NCBI GenBank assembly: GCA_002438405.1
Contig: DJOE01000010.1
Location: 1 to 25,903, forward strand
Direction of reading: 5' to 3'
Source: Cyanobacteria bacterium UBA6446
Lineage (GTDB): Bacteria > Cyanobacteriota > Vampirovibrionia > Gastranaerophilales > Gastranaerophilaceae
Length of the DNA: 25,903 nucleotides
Shown here: positions 7,238 to 14,359 of the stretch, in pieces
Layout: each line of letters begins with the position of its first letter
How positions within the stretch are numbered: the stretch's first letter is position 1
The notes under the pieces: model-generated
Seen by the model: only the letters and a program-made list of their open reading frames with translations
The model's database searches: none
What the model was told of the DNA's origin: nothing
Translations under genes and position numbers: made by a program

Positions 7238-7942
7238 ATGGATTTTCAAATTTTAAGACGACAACCAATAGAATTTTTTGAGAATAAGGGTGTTAAGTAT
7301 TTCAAACCATTTGTGGCGCTTGACAAAACTAAAAATCCATTAAATGTTTATAATCTTAAGGATTGTCCGTATTCTCCACCATCTATTATTGCTGAAAATC
7401 ATCAGGGTAAGTTCTCAAGTTACGAAGTATATATAGATGCTAAAACGAGATCAATGACTGGTGATTCTTTAGTTGCTGACCCAAGAAATCAAGGCATTGG
7501 AGAAGTTTTAAATCTTGCAGCTCTTATGGAATTACATAAAAACAAATTTAATAAATTTAATTTGTTTTCTTTAAAAGAAGCAATCCAATTTTATACTCGT
7601 TTTGGGTTTAAAATTGTGAATGAAGATAAAAATTTTATTTTAAATAATTTAAAAAATGTAGAAAAATCTAAAGAGGCAATATTTAATGAACTAAAAAAAG
7701 ATGTTACTTTTTTCAAGCCAAGAATAGAGGGTAAAATTCCGTCTGATGATAAGTATTTAACCCAAAGAGCAAATGATGTTTTTTCTAATTATTTGAAAGA
7801 ACTTTCCAGAAAACATGTAAAATACAATTCGTCTAAAATTGACCACGGTACAAATATGGAATTTTCAGATTGGGAATTTGAAATAAATAGAGATTACTTG
7901 AACTCATTATTTGATAAACACGAGATAAATTATAAAATATAA
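7238..7942 (+). CDS. GNAT-family acetyltransferase-like protein
   Basis: I place the start at ATG 7238 (234 residues) rather than ATG 7217, because the extended -10 box overlaps the region just upstream and would put the transcript start at 7238. Residues 79-89 (VADPRNQGIGE) form the acetyl-CoA binding loop of the GNAT fold. KEAIQFYTRFGFKI (113-126) is the usual motif B with the FYxxxGF signature. The N-terminal region and the long C-terminal extension (~130-234, charged and helical) are not standard GNAT and may bind the substrate. The extension is unusual, as a minimal GNAT is ~150 residues. The aminotransferase gene follows after 12 bp, suggesting cotranscription. Substrate unknown. Confidence 0.7.
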   Translation: MDFQILRRQPIEFFENKGVKYFKPFVALDKTKNPLNVYNLKDCPYSPPSIIAENHQGKFSSYEVYIDAKTRSMTGDSLVADPRNQGIGEVLNLAALMELHKNKFNKFNLFSLKEAIQFYTRFGFKIVNEDKNFILNNLKNVEKSKEAIFNELKKDVTFFKPRIEGKIPSDDKYLTQRANDVFSNYLKELSRKHVKYNSSKIDHGTNMEFSDWEFEINRDYLNSLFDKHEINYKI

Positions 7943-7954
7943 AAGAGAAATAAT

Positions 7955-9073
7955 ATGAAAATAGATAAGTTTAAAGTAGAAGAGTGGTTTAATTTATATG
8001 AAAAAAATGCGGTGTATGATTTGGCAGACACCTGCGTTGAATCTTTATCGATTGATGAACTTTTAGAAATTACAGGGAATAGAGAAAAACATATTTCTGA
8101 GATTTTCCAAAAGAAATTGAATTATGGTGACATTCATGGAAGTTCTCGTTTGAAAAATGCAATTTCAGCAATGTATAAATTTCAAACGGAAAATAATATC
8201 ACTATTACACATGGTGCAATTGGTGCAAATCAGCTTGTCATGTTGAGTATGATAGAAAAGGGGGATAAAGTTGTTTCAATTATTCCAACTTATCAACAAC
8301 ATTATTCAATTCCAAAATCAATTGGTGCTGATGTTAAATTATGTTTTTTGAAAGAAAAAAATAATTGGCTGCCTGATTTAGAAGAATTAGAAAAATTAGT
8401 TAGTAATGATACAAAAATTATTTGCATGAACAATCCTAACAATCCAACAGGTGCGGTTATTCCAGAAGATATGTTGTTAAAGATTGTTGAAATCGCAAAA
8501 AAATCTGATGCATATATTTTGTGTGACGAGGTTTATCGAGGACTAAATCATAACGGTAACCCTTTTTCTTCTTCAATTGCAGATATTTATAAAAAAGGTA
8601 TTTCAACAGGCAGTATGTCAAAGGTTTTTTCTCTTGCAGGTTTAAGATTAGGTTGGATTTGTGCCAATCAAGATGTTATTGATGAAATTAATCACCAAAG
8701 AGAATACAACACAATTAGTGTCGGAATTTTAGATGATTATTTTGCAGCTTTAGCTATTGAAAATAAAGACAAAATCATAAAACGCAATATTGAAAAAATT
8801 CTTACCGGTAAAAAAATCCTTACAGATTGGGCAAATTCTGAACCATTAGTTCATCTTGTTGAACCCAAAGGAGGAACGACAGCTTTTGTAAAATATAACA
8901 AAGATATTTCATCTAGGGATTTGTGCAAAAAATTACAAGATGAAACAGGAGTTATGATTCTTCCAGGGGAAACTTTAGAGGTTGACGGTTATTTGAGAAT
9001 TGGTTACGGTAATAATTTTGAACAACTCAAAAAAGCTTTGGAGATTTTTTCTGATTGGCTTAGAAAAATATAA
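7955..9073 (+). CDS. PLP-dependent class I/II aminotransferase
   Basis: The 372-residue fold-type I enzyme contains the PLP-site landmarks NNPNNPTGA (159-167), Asp191/Tyr194 in LCDEVYRGL, Schiff-base Lys223 in STGSMSKVFSLAGLRLGW, and a substrate-carboxylate Arg in YLRIGYG near the C-terminus. This is the aspartate aminotransferase superfamily; the EEWFNLYEKNAVYDLADTCV start and the NYGDIHGSSRLKNAI segment recall the group that includes capreomycidine synthase-like enzymes. It probably acts on an amino acid or 2-oxo acid in the cytoplasm, but the exact reaction cannot be read. It follows the acetyltransferase by 12 bp and precedes an EamA transporter, which may export a related amino acid. Confidence 0.88.
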   Translation: MKIDKFKVEEWFNLYEKNAVYDLADTCVESLSIDELLEITGNREKHISEIFQKKLNYGDIHGSSRLKNAISAMYKFQTENNITITHGAIGANQLVMLSMIEKGDKVVSIIPTYQQHYSIPKSIGADVKLCFLKEKNNWLPDLEELEKLVSNDTKIICMNNPNNPTGAVIPEDMLLKIVEIAKKSDAYILCDEVYRGLNHNGNPFSSSIADIYKKGISTGSMSKVFSLAGLRLGWICANQDVIDEINHQREYNTISVGILDDYFAALAIENKDKIIKRNIEKILTGKKILTDWANSEPLVHLVEPKGGTTAFVKYNKDISSRDLCKKLQDETGVMILPGETLEVDGYLRIGYGNNFEQLKKALEIFSDWLRKI

Positions 9074-9126
9074 AATTTTGCTATATAATTTTGGTCAGAA
9101 TATATATTTTAAGGATAGTTAGAAAG

Positions 9127-10011
9127 TTGAAAAGACGCCAAACCGGAATAATTAATGGAATTATAGCTTCATCAAGTTATGGTACAAATCCGTTATTTGC
9201 CTTGCCTTTATATGCAGGTGGAATAGGAGTAAATTCCGTGTTGTTTTATCGTTATGCAATGGCGGTTACTATTTATGGATTGTGGCTAAAATTTGCAAAA
9301 AAAATGTCTTTTAAATTGCACAAAATTGAAATTTTGCCATTATTTGTTTTGGGAATTCTTTTCTCACTTTCATCTTTAACTTTATTTGATGCTTTCAATT
9401 ATATTGAGGCCGGAATTGCTTGTACAATTTTATTTATCTATCCGATTTTAGTTGCAATAGTTATGGCGATTTTTTTCAAGGAAAAAATTTCGAAAACCGG
9501 ATTATTTGCGATTGCAGTGACGAGTATCGGGATTTGTCTTCTCTATAAAGGTAAGCCTGATATAAGTTTAAATATCAAGGGAGTTTTGATTGTTCTTGCT
9601 TCTGCTCTTTTATATGCATTATATATTGTCGGGGTCAAAAAAATTAAAGCAATTCAACATGTTCATAGAGCAAAAATGAGTTTTTATGTAATGTTTTTTG
9701 GATTATTTGTTTATATTGTTAATTTAAAATTTTGTACACAATTACAAATCCTCGATAAACCTCTTTTGTGGTTATATGCAATTGGTTTAGCTCTTTTACC
9801 TACAATTATTTCCCTTGAAACAATCAATGTATCTATCAAACTTGCGGGACCGACAACTACGGCAATTCTTGGCGCTTTAGAACCTTTAACTGCAATATTT
9901 TTCGGTGTATTATTGTTTCATGAGCATTTGACGTTTAGAATTTGTGAGGGTGTAATTTTAATTCTTCTCGGGGTTTTAACTATTGCAACAAAAAAGTCAA
10001 AAGAGGGATAA
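9127..10011 (+). CDS. EamA/DMT-family permease (ten-helix metabolite exporter)
   Basis: About ten hydrophobic segments are arranged as two EamA repeats (first ~5-140, second ~150-290). The GxxxP-like start GTNPLFALPLY and the second-repeat entry LYALYIVGVKK are typical of drug/metabolite transporters, many of which export amino acids. The start is uncertain because no ATG is available. TTG 9091 lies next to a TATAAT at 9084-9089 and so probably upstream of the transcript start. TTG 9127 (KRRQTGIINGI, 294 residues) gives a normal N-terminus and follows AAGGA at 9111. Five nt separate its stop from the ATG of the exonuclease gene. Confidence 0.83.
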   Translation: MKRRQTGIINGIIASSSYGTNPLFALPLYAGGIGVNSVLFYRYAMAVTIYGLWLKFAKKMSFKLHKIEILPLFVLGILFSLSSLTLFDAFNYIEAGIACTILFIYPILVAIVMAIFFKEKISKTGLFAIAVTSIGICLLYKGKPDISLNIKGVLIVLASALLYALYIVGVKKIKAIQHVHRAKMSFYVMFFGLFVYIVNLKFCTQLQILDKPLLWLYAIGLALLPTIISLETINVSIKLAGPTTTAILGALEPLTAIFFGVLLFHEHLTFRICEGVILILLGVLTIATKKSKEG

Positions 10012-10014
10012 AAT

Positions 10015-10578
10015 ATGAATATTATGGAACAAAATAATTTAAATAAAGGTCAAAAAATTGATGAACTTCCGGAAAATTATACCGTTATCGATATTGAAAC
10101 AACAGGTTTATCTCCTATAGTGAATGAAATTATTCAATTGTCTGCACTAAAAATTAGAAATGACAAAATTGTTGACTCTTTTACCTCTTTTGTTAAGCCT
10201 AGCGGTAGAATTAGTTCATTTATTTCTTCACTCACAGGTATTACAAATGATATGGTTGCCAATGCTCCACAAATAAATGATGTTTTAAATGATTATATTG
10301 ATTTTATTGGGAATGATATCATTGTTGGACATAATGTTCATTTTGATATAAATTTTATCCACTCTAAAAGAATAAAATATTTTAATCAGGGTTTATCAAA
10401 TAATTATGTTGATACTTGTAGAATGTCAAGAAAAATTTGTCCGATAAATAGTCACAAATTAGATAATGTTGCAAGATATTATAACGTAGATTCAACCGGT
10501 CACCACAGAGCAGACAATGATTGCAAAATGACATTTGAGATTTATAATTATATGAAGAAAGATATGTTATCTAAATAG
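10015..10578 (+). CDS. DEDDh 3'-5' exonuclease (DnaQ-like)
   Basis: The 187-residue protein is a stand-alone exonuclease domain. ExoI is VIDIETTGL with Asp26 and Glu28. ExoII is GHNVHFDINF with Asp111. ExoIII is HHRADNDC with His164 and Asp169, the HxAxxD form that defines DEDDh enzymes. It resembles the proofreading subunit (DnaQ) and PolC exonuclease domains, so it may proofread or degrade single-stranded DNA or RNA. GAGGG lies 8 nt upstream of ATG 10015. It lies 3 nt after the EamA permease and probably shares its transcript, though no functional link is evident. Confidence 0.88.
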   Translation: MNIMEQNNLNKGQKIDELPENYTVIDIETTGLSPIVNEIIQLSALKIRNDKIVDSFTSFVKPSGRISSFISSLTGITNDMVANAPQINDVLNDYIDFIGNDIIVGHNVHFDINFIHSKRIKYFNQGLSNNYVDTCRMSRKICPINSHKLDNVARYYNVDSTGHHRADNDCKMTFEIYNYMKKDMLSK

Positions 10579-10616
10579 ATGTTTTTTAAGCTATAATAAC
10601 TTTACAGAATAATTTA

Positions 10617-10629
10617 GGGAATTATTCCC
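10617..10629 (+). terminator. Short hairpin followed by T-rich tract after the exonuclease gene
   Basis: The stem gggaa/ttccc with a 3-nt loop is followed by aattttattttt, giving a weak intrinsic terminator for the upstream operon. It lies in the 98-bp gap before the flavodiiron gene, so it could instead be an operator for that gene. Confidence 0.4.
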
Positions 10630-10676
10630 AATTTTATTTTTGTGTTATTATTTATTTGAAAAGTAGGAGAAAGATT

Positions 10677-11885
10677 ATGTATAATACAAAAAAAATTACT
10701 GAAGATTTATTTTGGGTAGGTGCAAATGATAGAAGATTATCATTATTTGAGGGTGTTTATCCTGTGCCTATTGGAGTTTCATACAACTCATATTTATTGA
10801 TGGACGAAAAAACAGTTCTTCTAGATACTGCTGACAAATCTGTTTCTCATCAATTTATGGAAAATGTTGCACATGTTTTAGGCGATAGAGATTTAGACTA
10901 TTTAATAATCAATCACATGGAACCGGATCATTGTGCTGAAATTCCTTGCATTATGAAAAAATATCCAAATGTTAAAATTGTATGTAATGCAAAAATTCAA
11001 ACAATGATTACTCAATTTTTTGATTTTGAAATTCCGGAAGAACAGTTAGTTCTTGTTAAAGAAGGCGATACCTTGAATACAGGTAAACACAATTTGACAT
11101 TTGTATTTGCCCCAATGGTTCACTGGCCAGAGGTTATGGTTACTTATGATACAGTAGATAAGATTTTATTCTCTGCTGATGCATTCGGTACATTCGGTTC
11201 AGTTGATGGTAATCTTTTTGCTGATGAAGTTGACTTTGAACATAGATATATGGACGAAGCTAGACGTTATTATACAAATATCGTTGGTAAATATGGTCCT
11301 CAAGTTCAAATGTTGTTGAAAAAAGCTGCAAATCTTGAATTAAAAATGATTTGTCCTCTTCACGGTTTCGTTTGGAGAAAAGATTTTGACAAATATATTG
11401 ATAAATATATAAAATGGTCAACTTATACTCCTGAAATTCAATCAGTATTGATTCCTTATGCTTCAATTTATGGTGGAACTCAAAATGCTGCTGAGATTTT
11501 GGCTTCAAAATTAGCAGATTTAGGTGTTAAAGATATCAAAGTTGTTGATACATCTGTAGTTGATACTTCATTTGTAGTTGCAGATGCATTCAAATATTCT
11601 CACATTGTATTTGCTTCTGCTACTTACAACAATGGAATATTTATTTCAATGGAAAATTTACTTCATGATATTGTTAATCACAATCTTCAAAATCGTAAGA
11701 TTGCAATTATTGAAAATGGTTCTTGGGCTCCTGCTGCTGGAAAATTGATGACTGAATTGGTTTCTAAATTGAAAAATGTTGAAATTATTGGTAATAAAGT
11801 TACTCTAAAATCTGCAATGAAAGAAAACCAAGTTGAGGAACTAGAATCATTAGCTAAAACTATTGTCGAAACAATGGAAAAATAA
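10677..11885 (+). CDS. Flavodiiron protein (FprA / rubredoxin:oxygen oxidoreductase type)
   Basis: Flavodiiron proteins reduce O2 to water and/or NO to N2O in anaerobes. I start at ATG 10677 (402 residues), as AGGAG lies 7 nt upstream; a TTG at 10656 is not supported. The metallo-beta-lactamase domain (~1-250) has the diiron ligands His80, Glu82, Asp84 and His85 in NHMEPDHCAE, His149 in MVHWPEV, Asp168 in FSADAFGTFG, and His229 in PLHGFVW. The C-terminal flavodoxin domain (~255-400) starts VLIPYASIYGGTQNAAE (FMN phosphate loop) and contains ASATYNNGIF. There is no fused rubredoxin or flavin reductase, so electrons come from a separate partner. Ferritin follows after 14 bp, giving an oxygen/iron defence operon. 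Confidence 0.95.
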   Translation: MYNTKKITEDLFWVGANDRRLSLFEGVYPVPIGVSYNSYLLMDEKTVLLDTADKSVSHQFMENVAHVLGDRDLDYLIINHMEPDHCAEIPCIMKKYPNVKIVCNAKIQTMITQFFDFEIPEEQLVLVKEGDTLNTGKHNLTFVFAPMVHWPEVMVTYDTVDKILFSADAFGTFGSVDGNLFADEVDFEHRYMDEARRYYTNIVGKYGPQVQMLLKKAANLELKMICPLHGFVWRKDFDKYIDKYIKWSTYTPEIQSVLIPYASIYGGTQNAAEILASKLADLGVKDIKVVDTSVVDTSFVVADAFKYSHIVFASATYNNGIFISMENLLHDIVNHNLQNRKIAIIENGSWAPAAGKLMTELVSKLKNVEIIGNKVTLKSAMKENQVEELESLAKTIVETMEK

Positions 11886-11899
11886 AAGGAGAATTTATT

Positions 11900-12409
11900 A
11901 TGATGGACAAAAAATTGGAACAAGCTTTCAATGTACAATTGAACAAAGAATTGTATTCTGAATATCTATATTTGGCAATGAAAGCCATTTTTGCAGAACT
12001 TAAGCTTACAGGTTTTGTAAATTGGATGGACGTTCAAGTTCAAGAAGAAAGAGCGCATGCTATGGGTATGTATGATTACGTAATTACTCGTAATAATCAT
12101 CTTGAATTTTCTTCAATTGATAAACCTGAAGTTAAAGGATTATCTCCATTAGAAATTTTTGAACAAATCCTTGAACACGAAGAATATGTTACATCTTCTA
12201 TTAATTCATTGATGGACGTTGCAGAAGAAGTTCGTGACAGAGCTGCAATTTCTTTCCTAGACTGGTATGTAAAAGAACAAGTTGAGGAAGAATCTAATGT
12301 TGGAACTGTTCTTGCAAAATTGAGATTGATTGGTGATGATAAACAAGCATTGTTCAATCTTGATAAAGAACTTGCAACAAGAACATTTGTTGCTCCGGTT
12401 ATCGGATAA
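11900..12409 (+). CDS. ftnA: Ferritin (bacterial non-heme FtnA type)
   Basis: The 169-residue protein has the four-helix ferritin fold plus a short C-terminal helix. Ferroxidase-centre residues are visible: Glu17 (NKELYSEY), Glu50 and His53 (QVQEERAHA), Glu in LEHEEYVT, and Gln/Glu in KEQVEEES. It stores iron by oxidising Fe(II) and so limits Fenton chemistry. AAGGAG lies 8 nt before the first of two consecutive ATG codons. The gene follows the flavodiiron gene by 14 bp and ends at a strong hairpin terminator. Confidence 0.93.
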   Translation: MMDKKLEQAFNVQLNKELYSEYLYLAMKAIFAELKLTGFVNWMDVQVQEERAHAMGMYDYVITRNNHLEFSSIDKPEVKGLSPLEIFEQILEHEEYVTSSINSLMDVAEEVRDRAAISFLDWYVKEQVEEESNVGTVLAKLRLIGDDKQALFNLDKELATRTFVAPVIG

Positions 12410-12436
12410 TAAATACTATTTAAAATTTATTTAAGC

Positions 12437-12543
12437 AAAAGGAAAGACCATGTCGGGGGACATGGTCTTTTGAAAGTGGAAGAAGTCCATTGATAAGGAG
12501 TTAACAAAATCTATGAACTTTCTTCCTAAATATGCTAAAACAC
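12437..12543 (-). ncRNA. Candidate trans-acting small RNA with an anti-Shine-Dalgarno loop
   Basis: A minus-strand promoter (12550-12578) would start an RNA of about 107 nt near 12543. It has two parts. First, a hairpin: ggaagaaagttcat (12526-12513) pairs with atggacttcttcc (12490-12478) over 13 bp with one bulge and one G-U pair. Its 22-nt loop contains ACTCCTT (12501-12495), complementary to AAGGAGT. Second, a 12-bp GC-containing terminator hairpin with a CCCC loop and a U-rich tail. Exposed C/U-rich loops of this kind are typical of small RNAs that block ribosome binding sites. The ACUCCU core recalls the unpaired motif of cyanobacterial Yfr1, though homology is not shown. It lies between the 3' ends of ferritin and Hsp20. 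Confidence 0.6.
12443..12470. terminator. Bidirectional intrinsic terminator (ferritin on plus, candidate sRNA on minus)
   Basis: aaagaccatgtc and gacatggtcttt pair perfectly over 12 bp around a gggg loop. On the plus strand one more T follows, giving ctttt. On the minus strand the stem is followed by ccttttgc. It can end ferritin transcripts and leftward transcripts of the candidate RNA. Confidence 0.85.
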
Positions 12544-12549
12544 ATTAAC

Positions 12550-12578
12550 TTTATAATATCTTTTAATCTAAAAGTCAA
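12550..12578 (-). promoter_or_regulatory. Sigma70-type promoter driving the candidate small RNA
   Basis: On the minus strand TTGACT (12578-12573) and TATAAA (12555-12550) are separated by exactly 17 bp. It reads away from hsp20 towards the strong terminator, with no protein gene between. Confidence 0.65.
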
Positions 12579-12614
12579 GTGTTAATAATAAACATTAATA
12601 CCTTTCTTATAAGA

Positions 12615-13070
12615 TTATTTTACAGTTAATTTCTTTGTTGTTTCTTTGTCTGCAACAAGTTTTGGAGCATAAATCTTCAATACACCATGTTCCAATTTAG
12701 CTTCTGTTTTATTAACATCAATTTCTTGAGGAAGATAAACTGATCTTGAAAATTCACCATATTTGAATTCTGATTTTTTGTAAGCTTTTTTATCTTCGCA
12801 AATTTCTTCTTCTTTTTTAGCATTGATAGTGATGTTGTTTTTATCAATATCAATATCCAAATCTTCTTTTTTTACACCAGGAAGTTCTGCTCTGATATCA
12901 TATTCTTTATCTTTTTCTGTAATTTCAACAGGCATTGGAAGAGTATTCATATCTTCATCGTATCCATATTCTGGGTACAAATTGTCAAAGTGTCTGTTCA
13001 AAATTGAACTAATTTCATCATTTACTGATTTGATAAAGTTGTCTGGTGTTTTTTTTATTAAGAATCTCAT
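12615..13070 (-). CDS. Small heat shock protein of the Hsp20 / alpha-crystallin family
   Basis: The 151-residue ATP-independent holdase binds unfolding proteins. The alpha-crystallin domain (~45-140) includes ITEKDKEYDIRAELPGVKKE, the FSRSVYLPQEID strand and the hallmark GVLKIYAPK. The N-terminal arm (~1-44) is short and the C-terminal extension KKLTVK carries an I/V-x-I/L-like anchor. AGGAG lies 6 nt upstream of the start. The upstream intergenic region is shared with a divergent acetyltransferase gene and holds a palindrome (13126-13143), but no CIRCE element (TTAGCACTC) is visible. It sits beside the flavodiiron/ferritin pair, giving a local cluster of stress genes. Confidence 0.93.
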   Translation of the reverse strand: MRFLIKKTPDNFIKSVNDEISSILNRHFDNLYPEYGYDEDMNTLPMPVEITEKDKEYDIRAELPGVKKEDLDIDIDKNNITINAKKEEEICEDKKAYKKSEFKYGEFSRSVYLPQEIDVNKTEAKLEHGVLKIYAPKLVADKETTKKLTVK

Positions 13071-13125
13071 AATGAACTCCTTTCGTTCTTTTCTTTCTCT
13101 TTCTAACTACACTTATATTATTGTT

Positions 13126-13143
13126 CTGTTTTTCTAAAAACAG
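13126..13143. promoter_or_regulatory. Perfect 8-bp-arm palindrome between hsp20 and the divergent acetyltransferase gene
   Basis: ctgttttt and aaaaacag flank a 2-nt centre. The site lies upstream of both genes and could be an operator for hsp20. It resembles a CTGT...ACAG box, but its spacing of ten differs from the eight of a LexA site. Confidence 0.4.
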
Positions 13144-13172
13144 TGATTTTTTAACCAAAAATTAACATTTTG

Positions 13173-13181
13173 TGTTATATT
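13173..13181 (+). promoter_or_regulatory. Extended -10 box giving a leaderless start at 13188
   Basis: TGTTATATT (13173-13181) matches TGn plus TATATT and ends 6 nt before ATG 13188. No ribosome binding site is visible. The -35 region is poor, as expected for extended -10 promoters. Confidence 0.5.
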
Positions 13182-13187
13182 ATTCTT

Positions 13188-13763
13188 ATGGTTGAATTGA
13201 TTAAAGTTGAAAGTGTTGATATTCCTGTACTTGCGCAGTTAGCTTCAAGTATCTGGCATGAATTTTGGGTAGATATTTTGTCTTTTGGACAAATTGAGTA
13301 TATGGTTGCAAAATTTCAGTCTGAAAGTGCGATAAGAGAACAGATTAAATCTGAAAATTATACTTATTTTTTTATCAAAGCTGAGGGAGAAACAATTGGA
13401 TATGTGGGCTTATCTTTAAAGCCAAATTATTTGTTCTTGTCAAAATTATATATTCTTCATACGTATAGACATTGTGGTTATGGTTCGGAAGTCTTTGAAT
13501 TGGTTAAAAATTTTGCTTATGAACATAATTATGACAGAATTAGATTGACCGTAAATAAACATAATACAAATGCTATTGATGCATATTTAGGTTGGAATTT
13601 TGAAACAATTGATTCTGTTGAAACAGAAATTGGTGAGGGTTTCATAATGGACGATTATATTATGGAATATAAATTGACAATGGAAGAAGAAAAAGAAGAG
13701 GTTGAAGAAGAGGAAGAAAATTCAGCTGGTTCTTTGGATTTGAACTTTGATGAAGAAAATTAG
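13188..13763 (+). CDS. GNAT-family N-acetyltransferase with acidic C-terminal tail
   Basis: Starting at ATG 13188 the protein has 191 residues. It follows the GNAT order: LAQLASSIWHEFW helix (15-27), YTYFFIKAEGETIGYVGL strands (59-75), acetyl-CoA loop in YRHCGYGSEVFELV (93-106; R94, G97, G99), and motif B NKHNTNAIDAYLGWNFE (123-139). These are typical of small-molecule or protein acetyltransferases of the RimI/YitI-like type. The last ~27 residues (MEEEKEEVEEEEENSAGS onward) form a strongly acidic tail outside the fold. It is cotranscribed with the next gene (3-nt gap). The frame stays open upstream to TTG 13170, but the -10 box makes that start unlikely. Confidence 0.85.
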   Translation: MVELIKVESVDIPVLAQLASSIWHEFWVDILSFGQIEYMVAKFQSESAIREQIKSENYTYFFIKAEGETIGYVGLSLKPNYLFLSKLYILHTYRHCGYGSEVFELVKNFAYEHNYDRIRLTVNKHNTNAIDAYLGWNFETIDSVETEIGEGFIMDDYIMEYKLTMEEEKEEVEEEEENSAGSLDLNFDEEN

Positions 13764-13766
13764 AAT

Positions 13767-14174
13767 ATGAGAATTACTCGTTTTAAAAAACTTATTACTT
13801 GGAATGTGGCATCATTAGTTGGCTATTTGAATCTTCTAATTATGATGGTTTTTATTGTTATGTTGGGACTTGCTGCTTCTCAGTTGAATGTCAAATTTGA
13901 ACTTAATAAATTTGTATATGACAATATGTTGAAACATATTATTTTCCCTTATGTAAGTTTTTATAAGACTATGATGACTGGGGTTTTGATGCTTTTAATT
14001 GGTTCAATGTGGGAAAAACGATATTATAATGAAAAGGGTCTGTATGGTTACAGAATATTAGAAAATCATGAAAAGGCTTATTCTTTTTTCTTTTTGGTTG
14101 GGCTTGCATTAAATTTTTTACCTTTGTACTTGTTTATGATGTACTTGATTTCACTTGCTGTGAAATTTATTTAG
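13767..14174 (+). CDS. Small integral membrane protein of unknown function
   Basis: The 135-residue protein has three hydrophobic segments: LNLLIMMVFIVMLGLAASQL (~21-40), YKTMMTGVLMLLIGSMW (~67-83) and FFFLVGLALNFLPLYLFMMYLISLAV (~107-132). A basic N-terminus (RITRFKK) suggests a cytoplasmic start. There is no recognisable motif. It starts 3 nt after the acetyltransferase stop, so the two are probably translated together. tRNA-Leu follows 39 bp later. Confidence 0.75.
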   Translation: MRITRFKKLITWNVASLVGYLNLLIMMVFIVMLGLAASQLNVKFELNKFVYDNMLKHIIFPYVSFYKTMMTGVLMLLIGSMWEKRYYNEKGLYGYRILENHEKAYSFFFLVGLALNFLPLYLFMMYLISLAVKFI

Positions 14175-14213
14175 TTTTGTGATAAGATAGAGAAAGGTTC
14201 AGCATTAGATTAT

Positions 14214-14294
14214 GTCGATGTGATGGAATGGTAGACATGCATGCTTGAGGTGCATGTGGCGAGAGCTGTGGGGGTTCGACTCCCCCCATCGACA
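14214..14294 (+). tRNA. tRNA-Leu, anticodon GAG
   Basis: The acceptor stem gtcgatg (14214-14220) pairs with catcgac (14287-14293), with discriminator A at 14294 and no encoded CCA. The D stem is atg/cat. The anticodon stem catgc/gcatg (14240-14244 and 14252-14256) encloses ttgaggt, so the anticodon is GAG (14247-14249). A long variable arm follows, as expected for a class II tRNA, then a GGGGG-TTCGACT-CCCCC T arm (14270-14286). It reads CUC/CUU leucine codons. No promoter is obvious, so it may be cotranscribed with the two genes upstream. Confidence 0.93.
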
Positions 14295-14359
14295 AGTTTT
14301 TCAATAATACAAAGTATTTATAAACTTCCATTGAAAGTGTGGGTATGTCTTTATTTACC

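Noticed and set aside
12513..12548. 11-codon ORF preceded by AAGGAG on the plus strand
   Set aside because: No plus-strand promoter is visible and a strong terminator lies just upstream. The AAGGAG is better explained as the complement of the loop in the candidate minus-strand RNA.
13126..13143. LexA/SOS box (CTGT...ACAG)
   Set aside because: The spacing between CTGT and ACAG is ten, not eight, and neither adjacent gene is a typical SOS gene.
14214..14294. tRNA-Leu as an integration site for the DUF3137 array
   Set aside because: I found no duplicate of the tRNA 3' end (attachment repeat) in the window and no integrase.
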